A program made the position numbers and the translations under genes. 64,000 nucleotides of DNA from Vanilla planifolia (lineage: Eukaryota; Streptophyta; Magnoliopsida; Asparagales; Orchidaceae): NCBI GenBank assembly GCA_023846275.1, contig CM043877.1, positions 12,321,107-12,385,106 on the forward strand, given 5' to 3'. Position 1 is the stretch's first letter. Each line of letters starts with the position of its first letter. Positions 1 through 13,600 of this stretch are shown here, in pieces. The notes under the pieces are model-generated. The model was not told the origin of the DNA and did no database searches. It worked only from the letters and a program-made list of their open reading frames with translations.

Positions 1-2494
1 TGGCTCATTTTAGTTAGTGTCATTGATATTTTACTGCTAATTCTATTTTTACATAGTAGGCTAGTATTTGAATATATTTTATCATGTTTTATTGGATTTA
101 AGTTGGGTGGGTTGTGACAAGATGTTGGCTTGCTCAAGTGAGTTTGAAAAGAAAGAAGGAAAATTCAAGAGAGTGGGTTGCTTCTTCTTTAGGACAACAA
201 TGATAACAAAATTATGAAACTAAAGTAATGAAAAGAAAACCTCTACTAGGAGCTTGTTGAAGGAAACTAGAGAGGTAAGCAAGTGCAGAGTTGTTTGAGA
301 AAAAGTTAGATTTGGAAGTAAAAGAGAAGTATAATATCAAATTTTCAATATATCAAGCTACTATAGTAAGAGAAAACTAGGGAATCAACAACAATATTAA
401 TAGAAAAAGTATTAGAAGTAGTTACAATAAAATGTCTTAATGAAATATGAGGAATTCATTGAAGGAGGTGTTGCTAACACAAAGCTTATCAAGTTATGAT
501 CTTAGCAAAGTTTTCTTTTGAAAGTTCTACTTTTGATTCAATAAAGCTATATTATAGATAAAAGGCATGTTCTTTTACTTATGTGGCTTGAGTTGGAAGT
601 GAAATCTTTGGGTTTTGATAAGTTGAAGTGTTATGAATTAGTTTGATATCTAAATTTTTCTGAAAGTGTTTTGCATTTTGCATTAGCGTAAAATCACATT
701 TGAAGCAAAATAAAACAAGGCTAGCTATAAATGTCTATCCCAATTGTGTGTACAATATGTCCTTTTGACTTATGGTACATTGAACCCAACAAACAATATG
801 TCGAGCTCAAATGTACAATTCATGGTTTGGATATATGGTACATTTGAGTAACAAATTTAGTGTTTTACTGAGAGAGTAACTAAGAGTTAAGAAAATTAAT
901 AAAAGTGATTAGTTGAGTTTATTATAAATGATCAAATACATATATTATATTAGAATTTTACATGATTGTTATATTTAAGAAGCCAAGATAAAAAAGAAAA
1001 CTGAAGTATGATCCATATTAAGAAGAGAAAGTAGATAAATTAAGATAACTATAATGTAAATATATTATTATTATTTATCCTTGAGCAATACATTGATTAA
1101 ATATGATCACATGATATCATTTTTTATGTATTCATATTCTGATAATGTATAGTATGATATTAGCATAATGTTTTTTGTATGCTATAAGATATGATATATT
1201 ACCATTAGTAAATAAGATAAAAGTTATAACACTCATTGGGGTTGTTGGGAACAATAAGTTCATATTGAGAAAATAAAAATCATTGCATGCACAAAATGAG
1301 AGGTCAATGAGGGACAATGGATCAAAATAAGATATGTTGCAAACTAAGTAAAAGGATCATTAGTCATGATATGGTGATATAATGATATGAGATGAGAATC
1401 TATGAAATTAAGATAATAATCATTAGAAAAAAATAAGTTCTATAAATATGAAAAATATAAGATAAATGAAGAATATAAGAAAGATGAGAATAAAAAAAGA
1501 AAAACATATTTAGTTAACACCATATTGATATAAAATGAAAATAAATATGTCCAATAAATAAATATGATCCTCATTGTACATTTGTGCATACTTTTGCATA
1601 CCTTATTTTGTCTTGTGTTGACTTGATACATGCTTTTAGATGCTCGTGTGTTTTTTGTTTATTATACAATTGTCATACTTTTTGTTATCACTCATTCATT
1701 ATTATATATTATCTTGATACTAAATTTATTATTTCTCATAAATAATTAATTACTTATTGAGATATAAAAAATTTATTACTTATTTATGTTATAAATTATG
1801 TTATAGACATATGAAAAATTGAGAATCTATGTAGCAAATGAAAAGAGTCTTAAAGAAAATGCTTAGAGTGAGTTTTGGAGTATAATATATAGTATATAAT
1901 ATCTTTTGATGATAAATATATATGTATATATTTGTACTTAACTTTTTGATTTGAATGAACATAAGTAATTATTGTTTTGGCTTGATATTATTTATATTGA
2001 TTTGCAAATATTTTTGTCAGATTGTTTTAGACATCCTCAATCTTATGTTATACTTTGTATATCTCAATTTGTGTCATATTTTTTATTTGATTGGATTGTA
2101 AATAAAGCGAGATGTGACAATAATATTGCAACGATTGCCAAAGAGAACAATAATTTAATATTGGGATTTATTTGTGACAAGCTATATATTACTCAATATA
2201 TCCCTTAGTTGAGTTTAATACATAACATGGCTTTATACCTAAGAAATAAAAATAGAAAATGAACAAATTATGCGAACCATTTGATAAAGCTAATTTTATT
2301 TCTCTATCATATATAATTATTGCCTATAGTGATATTGAGTACCAATTTTCACATATATACAATTGAACAAATCGTAAACGAAGTATTACTTTTACTCATC
2401 ATATTATGCTCAATTACTTGTCAATAATTGAAGAGGTTAAAAAAACCACTCAGAAGAACCATGAATGAATTGATTATTGGTAGTTGATCGCAGT
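1..2494. other. AT-rich intergenic DNA, no gene seen
   Basis: Very AT-rich sequence. Open frames here are short (under 80 codons), have no family resemblance, and are of the size expected by chance at this base composition. I see no tRNA, splice-linked exons or clear transposon ends. Confidence 0.6.
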
Positions 2495-2626
2495 TCTTTT
2501 CTTTTGATGTGGAGTCAATTGATCATATCTTGGTATGAGCTCCATCAATGAATGTTCGAGTCGAATCCACTTACACTCTCGATCTTAATTGGCCTCTTTA
2601 TGTGCATCCCACATCAAAAGAAAAGA
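2495..2626. repeat. 132-bp element with perfect 18-bp inverted terminal arms
   Basis: The left arm at 2495-2512 (TCTTTTCTTTTGATGTGG) is the exact reverse complement of the right arm at 2609-2626, with 96 bp between them. The arms contain a GATGTGG / CCACATC motif that is common near the ends of small plant LTR elements. No obvious target-site duplication flanks it. It may be a tiny MITE-like element or a rearranged piece of an LTR; the inverted repeat is seen directly, its class is inference. Confidence 0.6.
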
Positions 2627-3529
2627 TATTCCAACTCAACTTGAGCCTCATTTAGACACCGAAAAAATAGCCATAGATATGCATTACTAAAGTCCTTTTG
2701 CATTAAGTTGATGGTTTGTTGAGGTTTGACGAAAGAACACATAATTGATAAAAGAGATGCATAACCAACTCATTAAGCACCCAACAAACTCATATGTGCT
2801 CGCATTTAATTTATAACAACTTTGGCTTTGTTTTCCTTTAATCATCACTGTTCCTGAGACAGCCACATGTGACGATTAGACATTCAATGAATATTCATTT
2901 TTATTATTTTTTTTAAAAATGGAGAATAATTTAAATGGAATTTACAACAGAAAAATGAAAAAAGAAGATTGGACTTAAGGATAGAGGAGTTAAAATGTTT
3001 GGGTGGCGTTTGATGAATTATGATTAAAATATGATGTTAGAAATAAATTTAATATAAAAAATAAAAGTATTGTTAGCTTTTTTTTAGAAGAATTTGAATT
3101 AGAGAAATAGTAATGCAAGATTTAAAATTAATTTTTTATAATTTTTTATATTTTTTATATTTTTTCTTTTTCTTTATGCTAGTTCTATGCAACTAGGTTT
3201 GTATGTTTGTTATGATATGAAAAATAAAATAATTATTTCAAGTAAAATATCGTAATTTCAAATTTTATGTTCTTTTCATAATAAAATAAGTATAATATTT
3301 TACAAAATAAAATATAACATTTTAATTTTTTTTAAAACATTTACAATATATCAATCTTCATATAAATACCTCTATTTTCAAAAATGAAATCTTTTTTTTA
3401 AATCATTCATTTCAAGATAAACACTGACAACTATAAAATATCAAACATTAAATTAAATGCATGGAAATTACATGACAATGACTTTCTTGATTCTAATGTA
3501 AAGGTTATGATAAACTTTTGACAAGTTTT
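2627..3529. other. AT-rich DNA with possible MITE, no gene
   Basis: No coding sequence seen. The segment from about 2999 to 3430 starts with GGGTGGCGTTTGATGAATTA and ends in a loosely matching inverted sequence, which could be an old terminal-inverted-repeat element, but the arms are imperfect. Confidence 0.35.
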
Positions 3530-4260
3530 ATTCTTTTCTCTTTGCTTGTTTGGTTATTTTTTTTCTTTTTTTTTCTTTTTTTTTTTCAAATATCTGTTTT
3601 TTATCCCTCTTTTTTCTCTCTCTAGTATAATAACCTCACAACTTTTTTTTCCTTTCTTTCTATTTCCTTGATTTGTTCTCACCAATTTCTTAATTTCAAT
3701 AATTTTTAAAATATTATTCTCTCTTTCTCTTTCTAAAAATTTTCCCTATTTTTTCCTTTTTTTCCAAAATTTCCTACAAGCGCCTTCCCTTCTCTTTTTT
3801 ATTCTGCTCTTTTTTTGACCCCCACTCTTTATTTAGACATTTTTATTCCATCTCTCTCCCATATCCTCACTCCTCTATTCTCTCTCTTACATGACACTAA
3901 TTATTATACATATTTTTTAATCACTTGCATCTCCATCTTTTTCTTTTCTCACTCGATGTTGTGTTTTTTTCTCTTCTTTTTCTAATGCACTTGTTATTTT
4001 TTTTTTCTCTCTCTCTCTCTCTCTCACCTTAATGGTAATGCTCTGTCTTCTCTCTTAGCAACAACCCTCTTAAAAGCTTCCCTCCTTTCCTTCTCCATGA
4101 GCAACAACTAACTTCTGTCCTCTTAGTGGACTCTCTCTCCTTCCTTCTCTCTCTACTACATGGGTGTGAATTTGGAAGTTAAAAAAAAAGACTTGAATCA
4201 TGTTGTATAAAGTTTTAAAATGCTAATTCCCTTTTCTCTTGGTGTGTATTATGGACACAA
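3530..4260 (+). mobile_element. Pyrimidine-rich, LTR-like tract
   Basis: About 600 bp in which the + strand is almost entirely C and T, including a (TC)10 run at 4006-4025. It is followed at 4265 by a sequence like the primer-binding site of plant LTR retrotransposons, so the tract is best read as the 3' part of a decayed LTR. No coding domain of the element is preserved next to it. Similar strand-asymmetric tracts occur at about 26460-27180 (pyrimidine) and 54500-54940 (purine). Confidence 0.45.
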
Positions 4261-4264
4261 CTTT

Positions 4265-4282
4265 TGGTATAAGAGCTAGGTC
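4265..4282 (+). other. Degenerate retrotransposon primer-binding site
   Basis: TGGTATAAGAGCTAGG differs by only two bases from TGGTATCAGAGCCAGG, the stretch complementary to the 3' end of initiator tRNA-Met that primes reverse transcription in many plant LTR elements. It lies just after the pyrimidine-rich LTR-like tract, which is the expected place. Confidence 0.6.
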
Positions 4283-4312
4283 TGAAGTTTAGGTTTAACA
4301 TCCTATAATAAT

Positions 4313-4640
4313 GTAACACCCGACTGGCTACTCGAGAATGATGAAAGTATCAAAAGAATATACAAAGTATGGGGGCACAAGGTAAATAAGTTTTACATTA
4401 GTTATAGAAAGAAAGATTCTTAGTGATATAAATAAATTTATAAACCTTGATATAAAGAAGCACATTTTTGGGGTTACTTTGGTTTGGATCTAATAAGAAC
4501 TCCATAGTTAAGCATGTCAGAGTTAGAAAAATTTTGAGATAAGTGATTAAGAGAACCACAAGAGAAAGATTAATTTAGCTTAATACCTTAGCAAAGAAGG
4601 CTAGGAAGTCACAAGTCCTTGACTAGCACATTAATCTTTC
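4313..4640 (+). mobile_element. 5S-rRNA-like, Cassandra-type LTR remnant
   Basis: The segment opens with TGTAACACCC, a common LTR start. At about 4486-4520 it reads GGATCTAATAAGAACTCC then ATAGTTAAGCATGTC, which follows the 5S rRNA stretch GGATCCCATCAGAACTCC, GCAGTTAAGCGTGC. A GGAAGTC near 4605 fits the 5S 3' part. Cassandra TRIM retrotransposons carry a 5S-derived promoter inside their LTRs, so this is probably a decayed Cassandra LTR; a degenerate 5S pseudogene is the alternative. A related copy lies at about 43500-43760. Confidence 0.55.
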
Positions 4641-5382
4641 TATTTGTTTTGAGAGTGTGGGGGAATTACATTCACAAAAATCCTAATTTTGATAGATGTT
4701 ATTCCTATTTTATAGTTTCTCAAATGTCCTGTTTCATCATGAAAAATCCTCCATCATTTGTAAGAAGAAATTTTGATTAATAAAAAAGGATTTCAAATCT
4801 TTTATAGAAAATAATAATCCTCATTTATGAGCCTTATTTGAAAAAAATTGCATGAGGTACTAATTTGTATCAAATTTACATTCGATGAAATTCAATTAAG
4901 GTTAGCACAATTAAATATACAAGGACTGAAGATGTTATATTGTGTATTATCACAAGATATTTGCATCTAAGAACTTATTATGAGGCTATGAATAAATTAA
5001 AAAGTTTGTATGCATACATTCATGCCTTTTCATAAATACAAATCCATTTTTCTTTTTCCATTATCTCTTGGTTTAGTTATTAGATTTAGAAAAATTTCCT
5101 AGATATTTTTATAGCTTCAACAACTCTCCTCTCTCTCTATCTCTCTTCTTTAGCTTAGTGGTATACCTAGGAATTTTCTCCAAGTTCTTAAATGAATAGG
5201 AGAACATGTCTAGTAAGTATACTTCAACCAAGTAGCATGGATGAGGTACACAAGATGAGTTTTACTCAATTAGAATGTAAGTTCATCTAATGCATCTCTC
5301 AAGTGTCACATTTTTTACCTTTTTGTTGAATTAATTATGGAGCATGTGAAATTAATTAAAAGAATTCTAGCCTTAAAAAATC
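4641..5382. other. AT-rich intergenic DNA, nothing identified
   Basis: No gene, RNA or intact repeat recognised. Confidence 0.5.
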
Positions 5383-5589
5383 ATGTTCAATACATCACAC
5401 CATATTCTTGAGCTAGAAAAGCAATGTAAAGCACTTAGAAAAGAAAATAAATCTCTTACTTTTGTTGCTAAATTGTGCTCGTCTTATCTTAGTGAATTGC
5501 AAATCAAAATAGATGAATATAAAAATATTTATAGTAGGCATATATTCATATTATTTCTTTCTTTGAGATCAAAAAGGCCATGCTTATGA
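5383..5589 (+). pseudogene. Possible retroelement gag coiled-coil fragment
   Basis: A 68-codon open frame whose first half (HILELEKQCKALRKENKSL) is rich in charged heptad residues, as in the coiled-coil part of some plant retrotransposon Gag proteins. Traces of similar coding continue to about 5700 in another frame. There is no zinc knuckle or protease nearby. It is not a convincing cellular gene; the gag reading is a guess from composition. Confidence 0.25.
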
Positions 5590-6059
5590 ATGAGAATGTG
5601 GAAATAAAAGAAAAGTTGAACACTTTTTCCTTGATTGGAAATGAAATCAATATGTTGATGGCAAATTTCTTGTTTCATTTTCACATGTGTTATGTAGTGC
5701 ACATACACATGAAACTTTTGGATAAAAAATGTTATTTATGAATATATACATTCATATAGGACCCCTTGCATACATCTTGCTCCAATGCACTAGCTAAGAT
5801 CATATGCAACTATTGTTCTAAATTACATATAACAATTGAATATCTTATTAAAATTTTCATACACTCTAAGACAAATACTTTTATTTGGATTCATAAAGGA
5901 TGAAATCTAAGACTTTTTGAGAATTATCTCTATTTGTCATTCTTCTTATTTTTTATAGAGGTTTGAATATAATATTTTATTATAATATATTTATTATTTT
6001 ATTTTCTATATGAAACACAAGAGTTTGATAAAAAATCTATCATGACAAATTCATGCTAC

Positions 6060-6300
6060 AAGGGCCCATTCGTGTATCGACAAGCTACTGCACATGCATA
6101 GAGCACTGTTCATGCATGTGGCTACTGTTTATGCATGCAGATAGTGCTTAGTCATGTGCATAGACAACATGTAGTCCTATGTTATATAAGTGATGGTGCA
6201 TAGGACATCCACATATGCTAGTGCCTTAATGTGATGTGAGCATTACCTTGTGTGTTTCGATGCTTATGCAATGAGCCTTTGTGTGTGGTTCTTCTTACAT
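6060..6300 (+). mobile_element. Possible LTR promoter region with CATGCA repeats
   Basis: Several imperfect repeats of CTACTG followed by CATGCAT lie in 6080-6160, followed by a TATA-like TTATATAAG at about 6182-6190. Short repeated boxes ahead of a TATA box are a usual feature of plant retrotransposon LTRs. No LTR partner or coding domain is visible, so this is a weak call. Confidence 0.3.
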
Positions 6301-8339
6301 TGTGTCACTTGACTATTTTTTTATTTTGTCACATTTCTTAGTTTTTTTCTTAATTATGAAATTTTTAATGATTGGATGAATCTATAATTAATTCTCTAAT
6401 CATCATGTATCTCACATGCTATAATATGTTAACTTAAAAAGAATTGGGTTCTTAAGTTGGTTTCTCCATGCTAATAATAAAATTTATTATTATTCAATGA
6501 ACATACTAATGATGAGAGGTTTGCTATTGTTAGACATGTGGCATGAGAGTTAGAGAAAGAGTCCATTTGAAGGCAATATAAATAAAAATCCATAACTAAG
6601 AAAGAATGAATGAATAAGTTGACATGGAAATGCTTGTGATAAAAAAATTATTATGCTCTTTTTGATTGATTAATTTGCTAAACTTTGACCATTAAAATAA
6701 TTTTTGTTTCTTAATTTCTTTATCTCCCTTGCTAGGATCCTTACTAATCTTTTCTCATAACTTAAATCTAGTTATGGCTCCATGATGTTCATAACACACT
6801 CTACACATGGGTAGGATCCTCCACATATTTCCTTAAGGAGTACATTTGTAATACATCATGCACTATAGCCAAAGACAAAGATAAGGCCACTTTACATGCA
6901 ACATCACTAATCTTTTGAGTTATTTGGAAAGATTTAATAAATCTTGTGTTAAGTTTTTCTCTTTCCAATTCAAGTAATTATTTTCATATGAATCGCATTA
7001 ATAAAGATATGGTCCCTTTTTTGAAATTCTATTTTCTTATGTTTTATAGCATAGTATTTTCCCAAATGATTATGTGTTTTCTATATATTTTCCTTGATTA
7101 ATTATTCCTTCTTGATTGTTTTAGATATTATTTATGATTTTACTAATGATTTTTTTGATATATCACACCAATAAATGATTATTAATATTTTCTCTCATAT
7201 AATGATGTCAGATAAAATTTGACTTTTCTTGGGTCTAATTTGGAGTCTATAATATTAGAAATACTCAACATATTATTAGAAAATATTAAAAAAATATCAT
7301 ATACTAATTAGAGTTAGATGACATGTGTGATATTTTATAATTATTCAAATATTAGCCTCCAAATTTATAACATAAATTATTAAGTAGAGTAGGTAATAAC
7401 ATATTAAAAGTTAAGCATAAATTTCTATAGAGTAATTTTATCACATCTCATTTTATACATAAAATAAAAACTTTAAGTTAAGCTCTACGTGGATTACTTT
7501 AATAAAATAATTTTAACTTTAGATTATCACTTAAAAAATAAAAGTTGTAGAAAGAGTTTATATTTTTTATGATGGTGACTTATAGTTTCCTTTGAAGTTG
7601 GCATGTGGAGCACCAAAGATAAAAAAATATAATGAAGTAAATGTTTGGGTTAATAAGAAAATTTGGTTAAATGGGTAATAAGATGATAGACTAGGATTTG
7701 GAGTCTCATTGAGGAGGTTGGTGATTTGTTGATTGGGTCAAGAGAGTAAAAAGACGAGTAAAGACTTATGAGTGTTGGCAAAAGCTAGAATTTGTTTGGT
7801 TGTTGACTCTCTTAATGAAATGTGTGTCTCCTTCAATCCTTGTCTCTTATAAGGAAAAAAAGTTGAAATCTCCATAACTAGAGTTTGGTACACACTCTTT
7901 ACTCACAAAGATTTTTAGACACAAATTTGAAAAATTTCATTCATTAACAACTACATTACAATGAAGGAGCATCTCTAATTTATAGATGAAGGAGAGCTCA
8001 ATGTATGAAAAAGATAAAAAAAATATTTATATTTAGAAAATATCATAAGTATAGAAAAAGAGAAAAGATAATTTTGAAGTTAAATCACTAAGAAATTCAA
8101 ATGAGATATTTAGAATTTCATAATATTAACTCTTAGTGGATCAATTATATTAAACGTAAATATATATAAAAATAATTTTAATGTATCAATTATATTAAAT
8201 GAAAAATATATAAAAAATAATTTTAAAATTAAATCACTTAAAAATTCCAACAAATCCTTAAGTGAGCTATATTAAATGCAAAATATAAAAATGTATGAAA
8301 AAAATAATGACAAAAAATTATGTAATCTATAATATGACT
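6301..8339. other. AT-rich intergenic DNA, nothing identified
   Basis: No coding sequence or recognisable element seen on either strand. Confidence 0.5.
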
Positions 8340-8800
8340 ATCATATGTCAGTAACGATGAGACTAAGATACCGATAATAGAAGAGACGAATGATGGTGGT
8401 TGACGGCGACCAGAGGGTGGCGCTGATAGGAAGCCAGGCGATGGTGGGCAGCCAGGAAGCAGTATACGACCTAGCGATGATGAGTGATCATGTAATATTG
8501 GGTACCGAGGAAGTAGCGATCAGGAGTAATAGATATTTAAGTGATGATAAATGACTAAAGATAGTGGACAAAGCATGCATAAAAACTGTAATAAATGATG
8601 ATATCTTTGGTTGAACAAAGAAAATATTGTGGAGATAATCATAAGAAAAAATAGAGCACTATAATAAAGCTATGTTGTTAGCAAAGATGACTAATCAAAA
8701 TAAGATTCGGCTCGGGTATGGCTCCGAGTTCAAATGAGACTGATGCGATGCTAGCAGGTGTGTGTTTGTGAGCTAACCCAAGATACTCTTACGTCACTTA
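8340..8800. repeat. GC-richer island, probable dispersed repeat debris
   Basis: Two patches (about 8380-8540 and 8700-8760) are clearly richer in G and C than the surroundings and carry CG-containing words such as CGGCTCGGG and GGCTCCGAG. No open frame spans them. The composition fits older transposon sequence better than a gene; I cannot name the family. Confidence 0.3.
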
Positions 8801-9694
8801 ATACTTTTAAAGGAGTTATTACAGTACATTTTTTATAATTATTATTAAATAAAAACTCAATTTAACATAAATACATGTCTTAGTTTTTACCAGATCCGAT
8901 ATATACTAAAGGGTTAAAGTCGTGGTATATTTTAATTATTCTTAAGCCATCATGTACCTTTCTCCAAAATTCATAGATTTTGACACACTGTGGCCATGCT
9001 TTTTCATACATAAAAATCTAAGCCAACTTCACTATTGTGTATATAGCTTTTATTTAAAATAAGTTCGAAGTCTTAATTAATATGTCCATGATCACCTCTA
9101 TTGCATCTCATCTTGTACTAATCTTAAGAAGACCAATCATAAATATCTCTTCTCATTTTTATATAGGTATAAGTAGATATTATAATAATCTACTTAACTT
9201 TTGATGTTCTCCTTTAACTTATTGACAATTTAGGCATCTACTTATATAGTTTGTAATATCCTCTTTCACACTAGATCATGAATTCTTTTTTCATTTCTTA
9301 GCAAATCTTGGTCATTTCAAGATATACAGAGTATCTTTTTATAAGTGTTTTGTGTAATAAAATATACTCCATTTTTTTTATATACAAGAACATATGTCCC
9401 ATTCCTAAACTAAAGAAAATCATTCACCATATTCAATTTGAAATCAAATATTTGGTCCTCTAAGAGTTTAGTCAAGATCTTCTAAACTCCATTATTACTC
9501 TGAAATTATTTAAGATGTTATAGCCAATTGCTGCATTTGCTAATTATAAAAATCTTCATTTATTTGATGTAGATATGACATTCATTCTTAACTGATCCAT
9601 TTTTATGCATAATTATGCTCCTTCAAAATTTGTGATATTATTGTTTAAACTTGCTCTCTTAAAGTATTTACCACCATATTAATTTTTTAGAATG

Positions 9695-9697
<3 letters not shown>

Positions 9698-9744
<47 letters not shown>
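9698..9744. repeat. (TA)n microsatellite, 47 bp
   Basis: Uninterrupted alternating A and T for 47 bases. Confidence 0.95.
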
Positions 9745-9747
<3 letters not shown>

Positions 9748-10627
9748 GTATTTAATCAATTTAAGTCATCTCTTCTGTCTAAAGTTTACTTTTTCTTAAG
9801 AAAATGCATTTAAGGCATTTGATACATAGAAGTTATCAAGATTATAATATCTTTTTAGTAGTACTTTCATATTTTTATAATAATAATTATTGTTATTCCT
9901 GGATCATGCCCAACAATGTAACCTTTGTCATGTTGCATATTACTATCTTTATCTGGTAACCCTATTATAGCCTTATGCATATGCATTTCAAATATAATTA
10001 ATCTTATGATATATTCTTTACAAAAATACCCTTTAAAAGGATACTTTATTTCCATCAGGTTGATATGCACAATTATTTTATTCTCTGACATTGATATTAT
10101 AACATCTTAGAGGTAGAAAAAATTATTTAAATAATTATTTTTAAAATTTAGAATTATGAAAACTTAAATTGACAAAACATAATGATTATATAATTGAACC
10201 AGGTTTATAAGACAAGAGAAAATTATAATCATCCTCAAGTGTAAAAATATATATATTAATCTATAACTTTTATTATCATTAATTTGTAAGAATTTGCAAA
10301 ATTTTGAGCAAATATTTTATATCACCAAAAGTGGGGCTGACAAATGAGTTATTTTATGTAGATTGTTTAAGTTATAACACTATATTCCTAAATAAGCTCA
10401 ATCGTGATGAAATTGCCTTGCCTTAAACCTATCATAAGGAAGATGAAAAGATTAAATAAATAAACATACAAAAAATATAAAAAGTTAATAGTGAATAAGA
10501 TTTTACTTAAAAATGTGCTTTATAATATTTTTCTCATTGTCTTACATTTATCATTTACATGGTTTAATTTTACTATATTGTTTGTAAATGACAATGCATG
10601 TGGCTATACAAATATTACTTTCTTTAC

Positions 10628-10660
10628 ATATATATATATATATATATGTGTGTGTGTATG
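10628..10660. repeat. Compound (AT)n(TG)n microsatellite
   Basis: About ten AT units run directly into five TG units, then TATG. Confidence 0.9.
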
Positions 10661-13600
10661 TATGTTATTTTCATCAAACTAATGTTAGTGACTTAATTTA
10701 TTTTTGGCTTAATATTTTAAAGTTAAAAATGGGGCATTTTATGGGGTTATCAAGGAGAAATGAGAGCTAGTACATGAAGATATAACATATACGATGCTAT
10801 TTTTGTCATTAAGTGTGTTGAATTCTATTTTTATTTTATTGATAAAAAGGATATGTAATAGAATTATTATCCATTGATGTGATATGAAACATGCTTTTAG
10901 AGAAAATATGAAAGTTTATAGTTTTGTATAAAAGTTGGTTTTATTTGCATCTACATTGTTATAAAAGGGTCTAAACTAATTTCTTATGAAGGGTTTGAAT
11001 TTACTTATGTTATTTGATTTTTAATGATTTGAAAAGAAAAAAATCTCCATGGTTTCAAAGTGAGAAACATAGATAAAAATGAATTAGTAGCACAATTCCA
11101 AGAAAGACCTACTTATAGTCCCTTTTAATGCGCTTTAAAAGGGGTCTTAGTATTGTGCTCTTTGATGTATATGATTTGGTATTGGTGGATGTCCATAGTC
11201 AACCTTTAAATTGGAAAGAAGTTAATACATTTAATGAAATCATATGCCATATAAATGCATATTTTTACATGATTATTAAATTACAATAATTAGATCTTTT
11301 AGTTATAAAATTATGATTTTTAAATATTAGCATGTATGATTGAATAGAATATACTTGATATTTTATTTTATTATCTTAAATTATCTCTTACAAAAAACAT
11401 GTTAAAAGTGTTTTATAATTTTTTTTATTTGTATAACATTTTAAAATGATATATGTTACCTAGTTGTTTGTAATTAAGAGAAAAATGAGAGAAGGTATTT
11501 TATAAAATAAATAATTTTTTAAATATTATAAAAATACATTATACATGATAAATCAAAGTTACTCCTTAAGAACAAAACTCTTCTATAAAATAAAAAAATT
11601 ATAATATTATGAAATGAATGACATTTTAGGGTATCTTTTAGAAGTGGAACATAATAATAAAACTAGTGATATAGTATATTTCACCCCAAAGTATCATTCA
11701 GTAGTGGAACTCAATTTTAAAAGGAAAAAAAACTAAACTTAAGTCTATTGATAAAAAGAAAAGGGGTTGCAAGTGTCATATGAACCACAACTTCAAATCG
11801 ATAATATGAAGAGGGTCAAAACTAATTATAATGGTAATATAAAATGGCCTAATTTAATGGGTTAGAGTATTGCATTAACATGTTATTCTTATTCTAGATA
11901 TTTTATTTTACATCTATTATTATATGTTTATTTATTTGAACCTAACAAATAAAATGACATAATTTTGTATTATTTTTAATTATTGTTATATAAGCTTTGC
12001 CTATTAAAATTGTCTTAGTTTGCTCAGCCATTTTATCTTAACAATTACAGGTATTAAAGATGTAAATCATGAGAATGTAAGAGAACAATGAAGGAGATGT
12101 TAGCCCTAGTATTTGCTTATTTTAACTTATCTGGTGGTATTATGGTCTAAATCATATGTGATTTATGAGATACTATTGTGATAACTATATGTATTTATAA
12201 AACATTTGATGTACTTGTTACCTTCCATTGAAAGAACTATTTTAATTATATAAAGTTTGTCAAAATAATGAAAGAATGAATACTATAAGATGGGGATGAA
12301 TTGTGATATTTTTAAGCTATGAAGCAATCGATTACTTTTAATAAGACTTAGTAAACTTCTTAAAAAATAAGACAAGTACCCTTTGAATGAAATAAAAAAA
12401 TAAGAAAGAACTCAAACAACAAAAAATAAAAAAAAAACTATGAGCAAGATTTTTAGTTATTTCAATATGAGTTGTGCCTATATCTAATCCTAATCAACCA
12501 ACCTAGGCAACCACTAAACACTCACTTTTGATTTAACAAATAAGAATAAATTAGACATAATAAAGGTGCTTAGAGGAGACATTAAAAGTAGTATTCTTGT
12601 TTTAGCTCGAAGAAAAGAATGCAACTCTTACAATTAGTAAATACAAGATCTTAAATCTTAAATTCTTTGAGTACAAGTATGGTGCCAAACTAAGTAAGAT
12701 AAAGATGTTACCAATATGAATCAAATGTAAAATAATGCACCAGAAGTTGAAATGCAATTTAAAAAAAATAAATAAATGCTCTAGTCAAGTTCGCAAAAAT
12801 GTTTTGTCTCTTTCATATGTTCTTTTGACTTTGTCATTTATGGCATTAGCCTCTTTTCTACTCTCCTTTTATGTTGAGTTTAATCTTAAGATAGTTATGA
12901 AATGTGCAATAGCTAATTATTTTTTCCAAAAATAAAAAAAATCATTATGCATTCAAGATTTTGATAGTATTAGTTTGTTGCCTAAATCATATCAGGATGA
13001 AAGAACTTAAGAAGGCTCATCTCAACTACCTGATGATAAAATTGGCAAATTTTGTTCTTAAATACTATATCATAAAACTATAAGATAGATCCTTATAGTG
13101 TATGATACCAATCCATATTTTGATGCTTAAATTTGTATATCTATCATATTAGATGATCACATGAATCATATTAGTACAAAATTATTTATTTTAATAGTTT
13201 AAGTAGATTATACATGTCTGAAAGAGTCTTGCTGTTATATGAAGTTTATTTTTACCAAGAGCTAATCTCTTAAAAAATGGTATGATGTGATTATATAAGT
13301 ATGAATACTTATACGATCATTTGTTAACTAATCTTAATGAGTCAATCATACATTTATGATAACATGATTGTATTAGCATGACAACTAAATTTATAAATAA
13401 GAGCATAATACTAGTTTGATACATTGATCATTTTTTGTGTGATCATGTAGAATTTTGGAGTTCAACCTTATTTAGTGATGATCGTACCCTTATGATAAAA
13501 TTATTGTATTTGTATGATTCCAAGGCAATTGTTATTTGTTTTAAGTCTTTTGCATAATAGTGATCATATATGTGTGATACATGAATCATTCTCATACAAA

